A DNA stretch of 64,000 nt from Capsicum annuum (GCF_002878395.1 NW_025841638.1:124001-188000), one strand, 5' to 3'. Positions 1-10,772 are shown, numbered from the stretch's first letter. Made by a program: numbers and translations. Notes: generated by a model from the sequence alone, not told the origin.

Positions 1-140
1 CATGCTATCTTGTTATATGTTAGGAATTTATTTGACATTTCGGATGCTGTGTTTGGTTTGGTTAGATGCAGGGGCTGATCTCCAGTCTATGTGGGACTTA
101 AGACACCCGTCATGGCCAGGCCCTGGTTTGGGTTGTGACA
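1..140 (+). repeat. 3' end of a gypsy LTR (element I, left copy)
   Basis: This stretch ends in GGGTTGTGACA and matches, at roughly three bases in four by eye, the last 140 bases of the LTR that ends at 3036; it also resembles the LTR ending at 18232. No primer binding site follows. Integrase sequence abuts it directly, so the element was internally deleted. It may be the 5' LTR partner of the copy ending at 3036, with the interior lost; that pairing is an inference. The rest of the LTR lies outside the window. Confidence 0.65.
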
Positions 141-300
141 AGAAGGTAAAGGTGACTTGGGATAGGCTTAAGACTACCCAAAGTCGTCAAATGTCCTATA
201 CAGACATAAGCAGGATAGAGTTAGAGTTTAATGTGGGTGATTGGGTATTTTTGAAGGTGATTGGGATGCCACATAGATATTTATTTAACAAAGTGTTTCA
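141..300 (+). pseudogene. Integrase C-terminal fragment fused to LTR end
   Basis: An open frame crosses from the LTR end into sequence typical of the chromovirus integrase C-terminal region: TWDRLKTTQSRQ, then a degraded LEFNVGDWVFLKV. The same block occurs in complete context in A (about 7180-7300) and B (about 15060-15170), where it follows the catalytic core. Similarity fades after about position 275. The fragment has no catalytic residues and cannot function. It is what remains of an element interior after a deletion that joined an LTR end to the 3' part of pol. Confidence 0.7.
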
Positions 301-388
301 ACATTTTGGAATAGTTGGAACTAAAGGTACCCTAAGAACTGTCAAATAAATGTTTAGTTTGACAACACTGGTGTAGAATGAATGCATA

Positions 389-739
389 GCACGAAAAGTA
401 GGAACTGTATCCCAGGTGTCTGAAATACTGGTTGTTCAAGAAAATCTAAGCAAGGAAATGAAGGAGTTGAGAATTAAGCTAGTTGCTAAGGATGATGAGA
501 TAGTGCACTTGAAGTTGCAGAATTAGAAGTTGTCCTTAGCGGGACTAGTGACACAGAGGAACTTATAGAAAAAAAATATAAAGCTCCAAGGCAAGGTTAC
601 AGAACTAACTGGTGAGGTTCAAGGGCTGAATGAGGAAGTGAAGACCCTCACCAGATAGTTGTTGGATGCTCATGCTTCAAAGGATGCCAAAATAGATTTA
701 TTGCTTAAATCCTTCTCCCCTAAGAGCCAATTTTCCTGA
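389..739 (+). pseudogene. Coiled-coil protein remnant with three TAG stops
   Basis: One frame stays readable for 116 codons and is rich in Lys, Glu, Leu and Gln with a heptad-like spacing of Leu/Val, as in a coiled coil (NLSKEMKELRIKL, later KLQGKVTELTGEVQGLNEEV). It is broken by TAG at 524-526, 566-568 and 656-658 and ends at TGA 737-739. I do not recognise the parent protein with certainty. Its place upstream of a polypurine tract and a Sirevirus-like LTR would suit the env-like or accessory ORF that some plant Ty1/copia Sireviruses carry before the 3' LTR. A captured host coiled-coil gene is the alternative. Confidence 0.45.
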
Positions 740-1017
740 ATCTTATCATTCCTATGTCAGTTGTCATCCCTGTACCTTTTTCAAGTTCCATTTTCTGTTA
801 TGGTTTTTGAAGACAGTTATTTTATGTTTTTTTTGGTATAATGTAATGGTACTAATCTCTCTTTAACAATGAATGAATTCCTATTTTTGTGTTTTATCTG
901 TTTGCTCTTTATTTTAAAAAAATATTATTCCTTATATTAGTGTTGCCGTTGTGGCCATGAGTTAACTATCTTGTTCTTACTTTTACTCTTGCTTTACTAT
1001 TATTACTTTTTATGATT
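740..1017. other. AT-rich spacer without recognised content
   Basis: T-rich sequence after the coiled-coil frame, with no convincing coding potential. It would fit a 3' untranslated region before the polypurine tract at 1018, but nothing in it proves this. Confidence 0.35.
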
Positions 1018-2240
1018 CCAAAAAGGAGGAATACTGAATGCATATGGTAGGGACCAGGTGTGTGGACCAGGTGTGTGTGTTCTGTATAATGATATGCTAG
1101 GGACTAGGTACCAAGTAGGTACATATGTGTATAATAAAAATAGATGATAGGTGATATGTGCTAAATAAAATGATGGTGAATTAATGATGGCATATTGATA
1201 GGGGGAAGAATAATCAAATGAATATTAATAAGGACAATATATTGACAAGGGGAATATTGACACATAGTCAATGCATTGAGTTTTTGATCTCATGATATAT
1301 AAACGGGGAGAATCAAGGTGCATAATGATTGAGGGAGCATTCATCCCCAGTTGTGGTGATCACTCTAATTAAATGTGATGGATGAACATTTATGCTCAAA
1401 ATCTGTGGTTGGTTTGTCATCATCAAAAAAGGAGAAAATTGCTATTTCTTATTTTTATGATGATCAACTGATAACAAGGGACCAGGTTCGTAGGTCTTCA
1501 AATTCCTATATATGGTTGTAATGGTAAGTTGTTGACAACAAGGGACCAGGCCCCTGAGTCTTTATGAATTTAGTACAGTTGTCACTGTCCTGTACAGTTT
1601 TGTCTTCTAGTGTAGCAAACTGCGCAGGTGAACTTGTACCCATCAGTACACTGGCCTAATAAGATTTCTACCCTAATCATTATTCCACTATAAACTAAAA
1701 AAATACATCTCAATTTATGAGTTTTCACAATCTGATAATCCAAGAGTTAAAAAGGCAAAAACTCAACTTTCGAATATTTCTCAAGTTCTTATTTCTTTAT
1801 GTACTAAAAGAGTGAGCATTCTTGATTCATGTTATGGTCTGTAATTGAACTACTAGTGTTGTAAGTGTACTGCTTTCTTTTTTTCTTGAGTGAGCTTAGG
1901 TAGAGTTGCCTGAGTTTGATATTAGTTAAAGTTGATCAATATCAAGGTTAGTTCTTGGCAGAGTTGTCAAGGTAAACTTGTAGTAGAGTTATTACAAGTA
2001 GGTGAAACCTAGAGTTAAGTTCATTTGAGTCTGTAATCAAGAGTTTGATTATAGTGGATTGTTGGGTGCTTTTGAGGGCATGTCGTAGTTTTTCCTCCCT
2101 TGAGAAAGGATGTTTCCATGTTAAATATTTTTGTTCTCTAGTTTTAGAGAATTTTTAGTTTTATAATGCTTTATTATTTAATTGGTTGTGACTGACTCTA
2201 AGGGACCTAGTCCCTTATTGTGTGGTGTAACCCTCTGAGT
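1018..2240 (+). repeat. Sirevirus-like 3' end: two purine tracts and LTR-like sequence
   Basis: Two tracts resemble plant Ty1/copia polypurine tracts: CCAAAAAGGAGGAAT near 1018 and the block around 1424-1440, preceded by GTTTGTCATCATC, a phrase I associate with Solanaceae copia elements. Each is followed by sequence with repeated AGGGACCAGG words (around 1050, 1480, 1540), and AGGGACCTAG recurs near 2200. No TG...CA pair, primer site or duplication could be fixed, so limits and number of LTRs are uncertain. There is no reading frame of note. It lies between the two element I LTR pieces, so it may be an insertion in element I. Confidence 0.4.
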
Positions 2241-2271
2241 TTCATCAAGACCCCCATTAGGAATATAACAT

Positions 2272-3036
2272 ATGATTATTCTTTAGTTCATGTGTCTACA
2301 TGCACTAGGGCCCTTCCAGCTGAGGAAGAGCTGGGCCCATATAGCCCATGGGTGCCATGATTATGATGATTCTGCTACACAATCCAAATCAAGGTTTTAA
2401 ATGTTTACGCTAAGCCATGTTCCCTTTGCTAACATGTAATATATATATATATATATGTATGTGTGTATTGCATATGATATTGTGCAATAGTTTTAATTGT
2501 TCTAGTATTATGGATCATGATATTATTTTATCCTTTATCACTGGGTTATTTTCTAGTACTCCAACCGCTAACCATCTCTAGAAATTGTATCCCCATGCGA
2601 TGCATGCACCAAAAATTCTTCTACATTTCCTACGCAACAATATAGTGTTCGAAGATAGTTCATGAGTTGACTTGAAATGGTGAGCTTTCATCCCCCGAAA
2701 GACTTCATTTCATATTTTAGTTTCCCATGTCTTATACTTTGTTTTAGACTTGCTTTTGTCTATGGTCGAGGGCATGTCCCATTACTTTATTGGTATTTGA
2801 TTTTTCAAAGGATTTATGGACAATTGTGGACTTGGGTGTTGGTTATTTGTATTGGTTGATGGTTTGTCGACATATTATCTATGTCTTGAGTTTACCCTTA
2901 TTATCTTGTTATGTGTCCTGGATTCAATATCTAATAACGTGTATGCTCTTTTTGGTTAGGCACAAAGATGGTGGTCTCCAATCCATGATGGACGTGAGAT
3001 ACCCATCAAGGCTAGGCCTTAGATTGGGTCGTGACA
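2272..3036 (+). repeat. Truncated gypsy LTR (element I, right copy)
   Basis: The sequence parallels the last 800 bases of the B 3' LTR (about 17400-18232): a shared stretch around 2590-2620 with TGTATCCCCATG, then GAGGGCATGTCCC at 2768-2780, ending in GGGTCGTGACA at 3036. Immediately after 3036 the minus-strand frame of element D begins, so this LTR end is the right border of an insertion into D. The left two thirds of the LTR are missing. A short AT microsatellite lies at about 2439-2456. Confidence 0.7.
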
Positions 3037-3231
3037 AGGTCTATTCAAAAGTCTATTTCCCTTTTAGAAGGAACGCCAAGAAGATCATCAGAAAAACATC
3101 TGGAAATTTATTTACTATTTGAACTAACTCAAGACTCGAAGTTTTGAAACCTGAGTCCTTGACTCAGATGAGATTGTAAATACAACCCTTAGAAATCATT
3201 TTCCTCAGCTTAAGGTAGGAGACAAATTGAC
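3037..3231 (-). pseudogene. Element D: protease-RT linker and RT start
   Basis: On the minus strand this reads a decayed version of the conserved block between protease and reverse transcriptase: F(V)SYLK, then ISKGCIY, then NKFPDVF, followed by a shifted form of the LPG(V)P..REIDF segment. The plus-strand relative in A lies at 4740-4930. The frame continues that of 10773-10983 once insertion A is removed. It stops at 3037, where the element I LTR ends. Contains a TGA in the IDF..ID segment and a frameshift. Confidence 0.8.
3227..3231. other. Target-site duplication TTGAC, left of element A
   Basis: The five bases before the 5' LTR remnant of A are TTGAC, and the same five follow its 3' LTR at 10768-10772. 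Gypsy integrases usually make 5-bp duplications. The flanking D frame also joins cleanly here. Confidence 0.85.
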
Positions 3232-3267
3232 TATAAGGTCCCACAAAGTTCCCTCGTAGTTCAGGCT
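3232..3267 (+). repeat. Element A: residual 36 bp of the 5' LTR
   Basis: Aligned with the start of the 3' LTR at 7907, this stretch shares 18 identical bases (3238-3255 with 7913-7930) and then a looser match (GTAGTTCAGGC against ATAGTTTGAGC). It begins directly after TTGAC. After about 3267 the sequence becomes gag. Confidence 0.8.
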
Positions 3268-4190
3268 AATAACCAGGCCCCAATTGCTAATCAATAGGGT
3301 GGTTATGTAGCCACAACTAGGATTCGTGACTTTATACAGATGAATCTTCTTGAGTTCTATGGGTCCAAGGCGGACGAGGACTTCCAGTTATACTTGGAGG
3401 AGGTGAGGAAGATCTCTGATGTAATGCAGGTTTCGAAAGAAGAAAGTGTTATTTTGGCATCCTATAGACTAAAGGACATTGCTTATGATTGGGTTCTATC
3501 ATGGAAGAAGGGTAGAGGTGAGAATGCCACTCCTATGACTTGGCAAGTGTTCTAAGATACCTTCTTGGACCAATTCTGTCTGCTTGAGATGAGGGAGGCA
3601 AAGATTGAGGAGTTTATGAACTTGAAGCATGGCTCCATGACTGTTTAGGAGTACTATTTAAAGTTCAATCAGTTGGCCAAGTACGCTCGTGATTTGATTT
3701 TTGACACTCAGGCTAGTATGAGTAAGTTTGTGACCGGTGTTTCTGGGATAGTACTGAAAGAGTGTAGGGTTGGGATGTTGCATAAGGATATAGATCTGGC
3801 TAGGTTGATGATGTATGCCCAACACATAATGGCAGATAATCTTAGAGAAAGAGATAGGATGAGGGGTAGCAAGAGGGAGAGAACTGATCAACATGAATTT
3901 AGCCAGCCTAGGTTCCATGATGGGAGCCTCCCTTAGTTTCAGAGACGTCCGTCGGTTCCAGTTCCTTCATCAGCTAGTGCTACCGCGCCTAGAGACAGGC
4001 TGAAACAAACGAGTAGGCCTTTCTTGTCTGGGTCGTAGAATAGTGTTGGCAACAGTCCCTATCATCCATCTTGTGCTAAATATGGTAGAAATCACCTTGG
4101 GGAGTGTTTCAGAGATTTGAGGGGTTGTTTTGGTTGTGGGAAACCAGGGCCACAGACTTATAGATTTCCCCCATGCTAGATAGGGGAACA
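3268..4190 (+). pseudogene. Element A: Gag remnant
   Basis: Retrotransposon capsid/nucleocapsid protein, N-terminus missing. The frame (in register from 3340 to about 4150) gives RIRDF, a decayed MNPPEF as MNLLEF, the capsid block around 3600-3790 (YYLKFNQLAKYA, SKFVTGVS, KECR), and a basic linker. The zinc knuckle at about 4110-4165 starts CFGCGKPG but has one extra base, so the His and last Cys fall out of frame. In-frame stops are TAA 3553-3555, TAG 3646-3648, TAG 3934-3936 and TAG 4036-4038. Confidence 0.85.
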
Positions 4191-4830
4191 AAGATACCCA
4201 ACCTCAGGCATAGGCTTCTAGTGCACCAGCTCTGGTACTTCATCCCGCCCCTACTTAGGGTACTTGTTCTAGCACTGGTGGAGGTCAGTGCTAGAATAGA
4301 TTCTATGCCTTACCATCCCGTCGGGAGTAGGAGGACTCCCTTGATGTTGTTACTGGTATGCTTCGTATCTTTTGCCTCAATGTTTATGTTTTGTTGGACC
4401 CTGGGTCAAACCTCTCTTATATGACCCCACTTGTAGCTGTGAATTTCAAAATGAGTCCCAAAAAGATTTTTCAGCCTTTCCTTGTTTCTACACCAGTAGG
4501 GGATTCTGTGTTGCTAAACAAGTGTATAGAAATTGCCCTGTTACTGTGCTTTATAGATTCATACTTACGGATTTGATAGAGTTAGACATGGTAGATTTTG
4601 ACCTTATTTTGGGTATGGATTGGCTTTATTCTTATTATGCATCTATAGATTGTCGTACCCGTGTGGTCAAGTTTTATTTTCCTGATGAACCAGTGTTTGA
4701 GTGGTCTGGGAGTTCGATATCTCCCTAGAGTCATTTGATCTCCTATATAAAACCCAAAAAACTTATATCAAAAGGTTGCATCTACCACCTAGTTAGAGTC
4801 AAAGACACTAAGTCCGAGACTCCTACTATC
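4191..4830 (+). pseudogene. Element A: aspartic protease and linker
   Basis: The retropepsin-like domain is seen as VLLDPGSNLSYMTP (Asp codon at 4397-4399 kept), then FLVSTPVGDSV, and after a frame change DLIELDMVDFDLILGMDWL around 4575-4625 and the CRTRVVKF block. The following ISKGCIYHL segment links to RT. At least two frameshifts separate these blocks, and TAG codons occur at about 4726-4728 and 4831-4833. In the intact family the protease cleaves the Gag-Pol precursor inside the particle. Confidence 0.82.
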
Positions 4831-5690
4831 TAGTTGGTAGATATTGTTAATGAGTTCCCAGATGTCTTTTCGAAAGATCTCCCAGGGGTACCTCCTGATA
4901 GAGAGATAGATTTCGAAATTGACCTTCTTCCTGAAACTCGGCCTATTTCTATTATGCCATACAGTATGGCACCTACAGTGCTTAAAGAGTTGAAGGAGAA
5001 ACTCAAAGATCTCTTAGACAAAGTTTTCATTAGGCCCAGTATGTGCATTGACTACCGTTAACTCAATAAGGTCACAGTAAAAAATACGTATCCTCTTCCA
5101 AGAATTGATGACCTATTCGATCAGTCGCAAGGTGCAAGTTATTTCTCTAAGATAGACCTTAGATATGGCTATCATCAACTTAAGGTAGGGGAATGTGATA
5201 TTCCAAAGACAGCCTTCCGGACCCGCTATGGTCACTTTAAGTATCTAGTCATGTCTTTTGGGCTAACCAATGCACCGGCAACCTTCATGGACCTCATAAA
5301 TCGAGTGTTCAAGAAATACCTTAATATATTTGTCATTGTCTTAATAGATGACATCCTTTTGTATTCCCATGATGACAATAACCATGCAACTCATCTTAGA
5401 ATTGTCTTACAAACTCTTAAAGATCACCAGTTGTTTTCCAAATTCAGTAACTGTGAATTTTGGCTAAGGTCTGTAGCCTTTTTGGGTCATGTTATTTCAG
5501 CCGAGGGTATTAGAGTTGATCCTCAAAAGACAAAAGTTGTTAAAAATTGGCCTAGACCTATTTATCCATCTAACATTAGCAGTTTCTTGGTTCTATCTGG
5601 ATATTATCATCGTTTTGTTAAGGGTTTCTCTTCTATTACGTCTCCTATGAGCCGATTGATCCAAAACAAGGTTAAATTCAAGTGGTCCGA
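4831..5690 (+). pseudogene. Element A: reverse transcriptase
   Basis: RT begins with [16 protein letters not shown], followed by a loss of the usual AP/KKDGS segment: the sequence jumps from IRPS to MCIDYR, then reads stop (TAA 5059-5061) and LNKV. Later blocks are well kept: [32 protein letters not shown] from 5251, the catalytic IDD at 5344-5352, FLGHVIS, and the connection region [21 protein letters not shown]. This would copy element RNA into DNA in the cytoplasmic particle. The active-site aspartates are present but the frame is not open throughout. Confidence 0.87.
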
Positions 5691-6110
5691 TTCCTGTGAG
5701 AAGAGTTTTCAGGAGTTGAAGACTAGACATACTTCATCCTATGTGTTGACTTTGCCCGATGGTACCGATGTTTTTGTGGTGTATTGTGATGCATCTAGAG
5801 TTTGTTTAGGTTATGTATTGATGCAAAGAGGTAAGGTTATAGACTATGCCTCTAGACAGTTAAAGCCACATGAAAAGAACTAGCCAACCTATGATCTTGA
5901 GTTAGCTACTGTGGTCTTTGCTTTGAAAATCTATATACTTTATCTTTATGGTATCCACGTTGATGTGTTTACCGATCATAAGAGCCTGCAGTATGTGTTT
6001 ACCCAAAAGGATTTGAATCTTAGGAATAGGAGGTGGTTAGAGTTGTTGAAAGATTATGATATGAGTGTGTTGTATCACTCGAGCAAGGTAATATAGTGGC
6101 AGATACCCTT
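5691..6110 (+). pseudogene. Element A: RNase H
   Basis: Blocks typical of gypsy RNase H: VVYCDAS near 5780, [21 protein letters not shown], a TAG at 5881-5883, then [14 protein letters not shown] and [10 protein letters not shown], ending in [18 protein letters not shown] frameshift at about 6088 separates this from the ADxLNRLSMG block at 6096-6130 that opens the integrase spacer. The domain normally removes RNA from the RNA-DNA hybrid during reverse transcription. Confidence 0.85.
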
Positions 6111-7690
6111 AACAGATTGTCTATGGGTAGTGTTGTACATATTGAGAAAGCTAAGAGAGAGTTAGCTTGTGATGTGCATTGTCTGGCTAGTTTAGGTGTT
6201 AGATTGCTTGATTTAGCAGAGGGGAGTACGTTGGTGCAGAGCAGTTCTGAATCCTTCTTAGTTTTAGAAGTAATGGAGAAGTAGGATATGGATCCTAGTT
6301 TGGTCAAATTGAAAGAGTCAGTTAAGGACCAAAAGGTAGAGGTTTTCTCTCAAGGGGGAGATGGTGTGTTGAGATTGCGTGGTAGGTTGTATGTCCCGTG
6401 TGTTGATGACTTGCGGCAGAGAATTATGGGTGAAGCTTATGGCGCACGTTATTCTATTCATCCTGCACTACCAAGATATACCGCAACTTTCGGGAAATCT
6501 ATTAGTGTAATGGTATGAAGAAGAACATAGCTGAGTTTGTAGCAAAGTGTGCAACATGCCAATAGGTTAAGGTAAATTACCAAAGACTGGGTGGTGTGAT
6601 GCAAGTGGTTAGTATACCCACTTGGAAGTGGGAGATGGTGAACATGGACTTCGTGACCGGGTTGCCTCTTTCGCGCCATCATCATGATTCTATTTGGGTT
6701 GTTATGGATAGGTTGACTAAGTCCACACATTTCTTTCCCGTGCACACATCTTACACAGTTAAGGATTATGCTAGATTGTATATCCAGGAGTTGGTCAGGC
6801 TGCATAGAGTTCCCTTGTCTATCATTTTGGATAGGGGTACTCAATTTACTTCTCAGTTTTAGAGGGCATTTCAGCAGGGTCTTGGCACCCAAGTTCTTTT
6901 AAGCTCAGCTTTTTACCCACAGACAGATAGTCAAGCTAAGAGGACCAGTCAGACCTTAGAGGATATGTTGAGGGCGTGTGCTCTTGATTTCAAAGTTAGT
7001 TAGGATAAGCATTTGCCATTGATAGAGTTTGGCTACAATAATAATTTCCATGCTAGCATCGAGATGGCACCATTTAAGGCCTTGTATGGTAGGATGTGTA
7101 GATCACCTGTAGGTTGGTTCAAAGTGGGTGAAGCTGCCCCGATAGGTCCTGATACAGTGTTCGAAGCTATAAAGAAAGTTAAGATGATTAGAAAAAAGTT
7201 GAAGACCGCTCATAGTCGTCAAAAGTCTTACGTAGATGTTAGGAGGAAAGATCTTGAGTTTGAGGTAGGTGATTTGGTGTACTTAAAGATCTCACCCATG
7301 AAAGGGGTAAAGAGGTTTGGTAAGAAGGGAAAGCTTAGTCCCCATTTTGTTGGTCCATATCGAGTTTTGAGCTGTGTTAGTAGAGTGGCCTATGAGGTTG
7401 AGTTGCCCTCGGAGTTGTCCGTTGTTCATCCTATCTTTCATATCTCAATGCTCAAGAAGTATATTGGTGATTCTGCTGTGGTTGATCTTTCAGAAAGTGT
7501 TGATATTCAGGATAGCCTTTCCTTCAATGCGATTCCCGTGGAGATCCTAGATTTTTAGATCCGTAGACTAAGGAACAAAGAAGTTTCCTTGGTCAATGTG
7601 TTGTGACGGAACCAGTCTGTTTAGGGTGCTACTTGGAGGCAGAAATAGACATGCGAGCCAAATACTTGCACCTCTTTTCCGCGAGTTCAG
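6111..7690 (+). pseudogene. Element A: integrase with chromodomain-like tail
   Basis: N-terminal zinc-binding region around 6400-6570 (IHPALPRY, AEFVAKCATCQ followed by TAG), then the core: NMDFVTGLP near 6640, IILDRGTQFTSQF near 6820, TAG at 6860. At the catalytic Glu position the sequence reads SQAKRTSQ where relatives have GQAERTIQ, an E-to-K change. The C-terminal part (7013-7558) is open: YNNNFHASI, RCRSP-like CRSPVGWF, VYLKISPMKGVKRFGKKGKLSPHFVGPY, HPIFHISML. A chromodomain-like tail (IRRLRNKEV, then WRNQSV with breaks) runs to about 7680. Confidence 0.87.
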
Positions 7691-7893
7691 ATCAATCCGA
7701 AGGTACTATTCTTCCTTGATTCAGCTCTTCTAATCTAAAGTTCTGATATGCTTCTATCCTTGTATGAGTTCTTGCATTTTTTGGAGTATTCATGAGTTTA
7801 GAAAGATCTTGAATCGTTTAGTAATTGTTTCAGCTATGTCTATTTCTCCTGTATTCCTAGCCTAACTCATGACATTCGAGGACGAATGTTTCC

Positions 7894-7906
7894 AAGGGGG
7901 AGATGT
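7894..7906 (+). other. Element A: polypurine tract
   Basis: AAGGGGGAGATG stands directly before the LTR start TGTAATGTCC. It is preceded by CATTCGAGGACGAATG, a phrase found upstream of the tracts of C, B and F as well. This is the usual plus-strand primer for reverse transcription. Confidence 0.88.
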
Positions 7907-8164
7907 TGTAATGTCCCACAAAGTTCCCTCATAGTTTGAGCCTTAGAGCGTGTCGAGTGAGGAGTGATTTTGGCCTTAAAAGATTGAGAAGTGGATTCCT
8001 AAGTGAGTATCATGTTAACCATATAGAATTTCCCTAATTTTGACTTTCTATCCCATGGAAAATCTGATAAGCTTTCCATCGATATAAGATTTGCCCAAAT
8101 CTGATATCCGGGTAAGAAGTTATGGCTAATTTAAGCCTTAGTCATAAAATTGCATAATTTAACT

Positions 8165-8430
8165 GATTGGCGCTTTGCGGAGAGGGTTTATTTGGCAATT
8201 GTTGATTTCTAGTGGGACTCCACGATAGTGGTGAATTATGGAGGAGCCCAATTTCTTAATAGTCAATTGCCAGTAGAACCCCGCGATAGTGGCACGTCGC
8301 AGAGGAGTTCCAGGTCCCAACCAGTAGGACAATGAGATGGCTCTGTGTTATGGGGACTCCCAGTTTACCAATTGTCAATTTCCAGTGACCCACCGCGTTA
8401 AGTGGCGCGTCGCGGTGGCCTATCAAGTTG
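8165..8430 (+). other. Element A: dyad-rich block in U3
   Basis: Three related segments each pair a GC-rich half with its near complement: CCACGATAGTGG near 8219, CCCCGCGATAGTGGC near 8279 and CACCGCGTTAAGTGGCGCG near 8390, each followed by a G-rich tail such as CGTCGCGG. The block stands out from the AT-rich LTR and lies about 70 bp before the TATA box. Its role is unknown; an upstream promoter element is a guess. Confidence 0.55.
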
Positions 8431-8498
8431 GGTTCCCAATTCAATTTTTCGAGGTTTGTGCAAAAGCCATAAATGTCACTTTGGACTTTTTCTAAGCC

Positions 8499-8505
8499 TA
8501 TAAAA
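8499..8505 (+). promoter_or_regulatory. Putative TATA box of element A LTR
   Basis: TATAAAA inside CCTATAAAACCG, about 590 bp from the LTR start. It would start transcription near 8530 and define the U3/R boundary. Predicted from the motif and position only. Confidence 0.55.
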
Positions 8506-10767
8506 CCGTGTAAACACCAATTCAAGGCCATTTATAAGCATCCTATGAGGTTTCTTAAGTTTTCTCTCATAAAAAACCCTAAGTATCCAAAACCTCTTCC
8601 AAGAATCTCAAGAATCCACCATGGATTTTCTAAATTGACTCTAGATTCAAGGTTCCCAAGTCAAGGGCCTTAAGAACCCTCATTCTAGAGCACGACTAGA
8701 GTTCCAAAAGTGAGAGTTCATCCAAAGATTCTAATTCAAGGTATGTGGGGTTTTGAACAAGGGTAACCCTTTCACCCTTGTGCCGAAAAAGGCTTATTAA
8801 CATCATGATTTTCATGAAATCTATGAGATATTTTCATGAATTTGAATTAGTGTTTTCACCCATTATCATTGAATGTATTATCTTGATATTTCCCATGAAT
8901 TAAGTATCAAATGGAATGATTTCTACATGCTTTCTTGAGTATTTATAGATGGGTATAAACCCTATGATTTTACTCCATGAGAAGCTAGTACTTACAATTT
9001 TTGAGATATTGAACCATATGACTATATTGAGATTTTGAGATAAGTTGCTAAAATTATCAAATTTCTACAGGATTTATGAATCTATATGCTTTATATATTA
9101 CGATTTTGATAAGCTTTAACTTTAGATTGAACTATGGGTTAGTAAGACCTATTTGAGACTTATGAATTCATGAACTCTTATGCTACAAACACCCGTGATT
9201 TAGATACTTTGAGATGATTGAGAAATGAATTGACCTAATAGTCCTTGAGCTTTGTAATCCACTTTACTATATGAGATTATCAATTTGATTATTGGGTTCT
9301 TGGTGAACCATGACATTATTCTAAAAGTGGATTCTTATGAGATGAGCGTAGATAATCTAAAGGTAGTAGTATTTAGCACCGAGTGGGTAAGTTACTATGG
9401 TTTCTTACCCCAAAACTACGTGCCACCGTAGGTTGGGCCTGAGACCGAGTTTATGATGATTATGATTGGGCCCGAGGCTGAGTTTTATTTAGTGACACTA
9501 GACCTAGGTTATACTCCCTAGAAAGAGTATGACGCCCCTCCCCAATGTGGGGTCTCTTCTTTAATAGGAAAAAAACATTGTACTCCATGTAGCTTGCATG
9601 GTTTATGTCGGTTATGGGAACCTCTCTTTCCCTTTTAAACTTCAAAACTTAATACTTATTTTCCCTTCCTATGAGTTATTTTCCTAAATGGTAGAATTGA
9701 AAAGTTGTTCCCTAATTAAAGTGCTTCCTTGAGGTGGGTTATTTCCCTAAATGAAAGTATCTTCCCTTGATATAGTACCTTTCATAAAGCTTTGAGATAA
9801 GTTATTTCCTTGAGCTAAAATACTTTTCCATTTGAGATAGAATGATTTTCCTAAAGCTTGAAATGAGATATTTTCCTAAGGTGAATGAAATGGCTTCAAA
9901 TATATTTCAAAGTCATATGATTCCGAATTCTAAGTCTATGAGTTCTAAATAATTATGAAATGTTGAGCATTGAAGAAGTTTTACTCTCCATGAGACATAT
10001 GCATGAGTTGAAAGTATTGTTCAAAGTCCCTTAGCCTTTGGGTATTGAGAATAAGAGAAGATTTCTGATTTTATTTGGGTTGAAGAGCGATGAGTCACGA
10101 GATTGGTGTTGCATGCTTCATTCTATATGATTTATGAGCTTTATATTTTATACTTGTTCAGGCCATGTTAGTCGTCTCATTTTGCATACATGATTTGATT
10201 GATGAAGATCGGTACTATTTTTATACATATGCATTCACCCCTGCATACTTAGTTCATTCGAAAGTACTGATTCATATATATGTCTATGTGCTATATTGTA
10301 TCATAATGTAGGTTCAGGTGCTTAGTCTCAGCCTCATCCGTGATTATTTGAGTACCTTGCCTACATTTTATACAATGGTGAGTCCTCATTGTTCGAGGAC
10401 CGATCTTCTGATATTTTCTATACTTGAGAGACTATGTTTTATCTTCAGTTCATTTTGAGTCAGTTAGGGACCTGTCCCAATGGCTCTTTAGTTTTCAATT
10501 CGTAGAGGTTTTGTCAGACTAGTATCAGACTTGTGATGCGTTGAGGGTTCAATATAGTGGTTTTGTTAAGGTTTCTCTGTATTGTGGTCATATTAATTGA
10601 GTATCTTTCCCATATTTCCTTTCATGTGATATGACTATGCGAGTGTTGAGTCTATTTCATCTTGAATTGAATGTTATTGGTAGAAACCGACTCTAAGGGT
10701 AAGCCTAGGGCTACTTGTAGCCTTAAGCACTATGTGACATCCTGGGAAATAAATTTGGGTCGTTGCA

Positions 10768-10772
10768 TTGAC
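10768..10772. other. Target-site duplication TTGAC, right of element A
   Basis: Repeats the five bases at 3227-3231 directly after the last base of the A 3' LTR. Confidence 0.85.

Larger units (their letters stand above)
3232..10767 (+). mobile_element. Element A: chromovirus-like gypsy element, 5' deleted
   Basis: Flanked by the 5-bp duplication TTGAC. It holds a 36-bp remnant of the 5' LTR, then gag without its N-terminal part, then protease, RT, RNase H, integrase and a chromodomain-like tail, a polypurine tract at 7894-7906, and a complete 3' LTR 7907-10767. The domain order with integrase last, and the chromodomain-like end, place it among chromoviruses; the exact clade (Tekay/Del-like) is my inference. 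The 5' LTR, primer site and gag start were lost in one deletion that left the left target duplication intact. Confidence 0.88.
7907..10767 (+). repeat. Element A: 3' LTR (2861 bp)
   Basis: Starts TGTAATGTCCCAC after the polypurine tract and ends GGTCGTTGCA before the target duplication TTGAC. It contains a dyad-rich block at 8165-8430, a TATAAAA box at 8499-8505, a hairpin-like CTACGTGCCACCGTAG at 9416-9431 and AGGGACCTGTCCC at 10466-10478. No gene is contained; the open frame at 9460-9645 on the minus strand has no recognisable content. Intermediate AT-rich sequence around 9650-9900 is made of loosely repeated TTTTCCTAAA words. Confidence 0.9.

Noticed and set aside
3238..3255. LTR-like 18 bases inside element A gag, first taken as chance
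   Set aside because: The TTGAC duplication directly in front and the alignment with the LTR start make it a true LTR remnant, so chance was rejected.
6458..6892. 144-codon minus-strand frame in element A
   Set aside because: Antisense of integrase; the plus strand carries the zinc and catalytic blocks.
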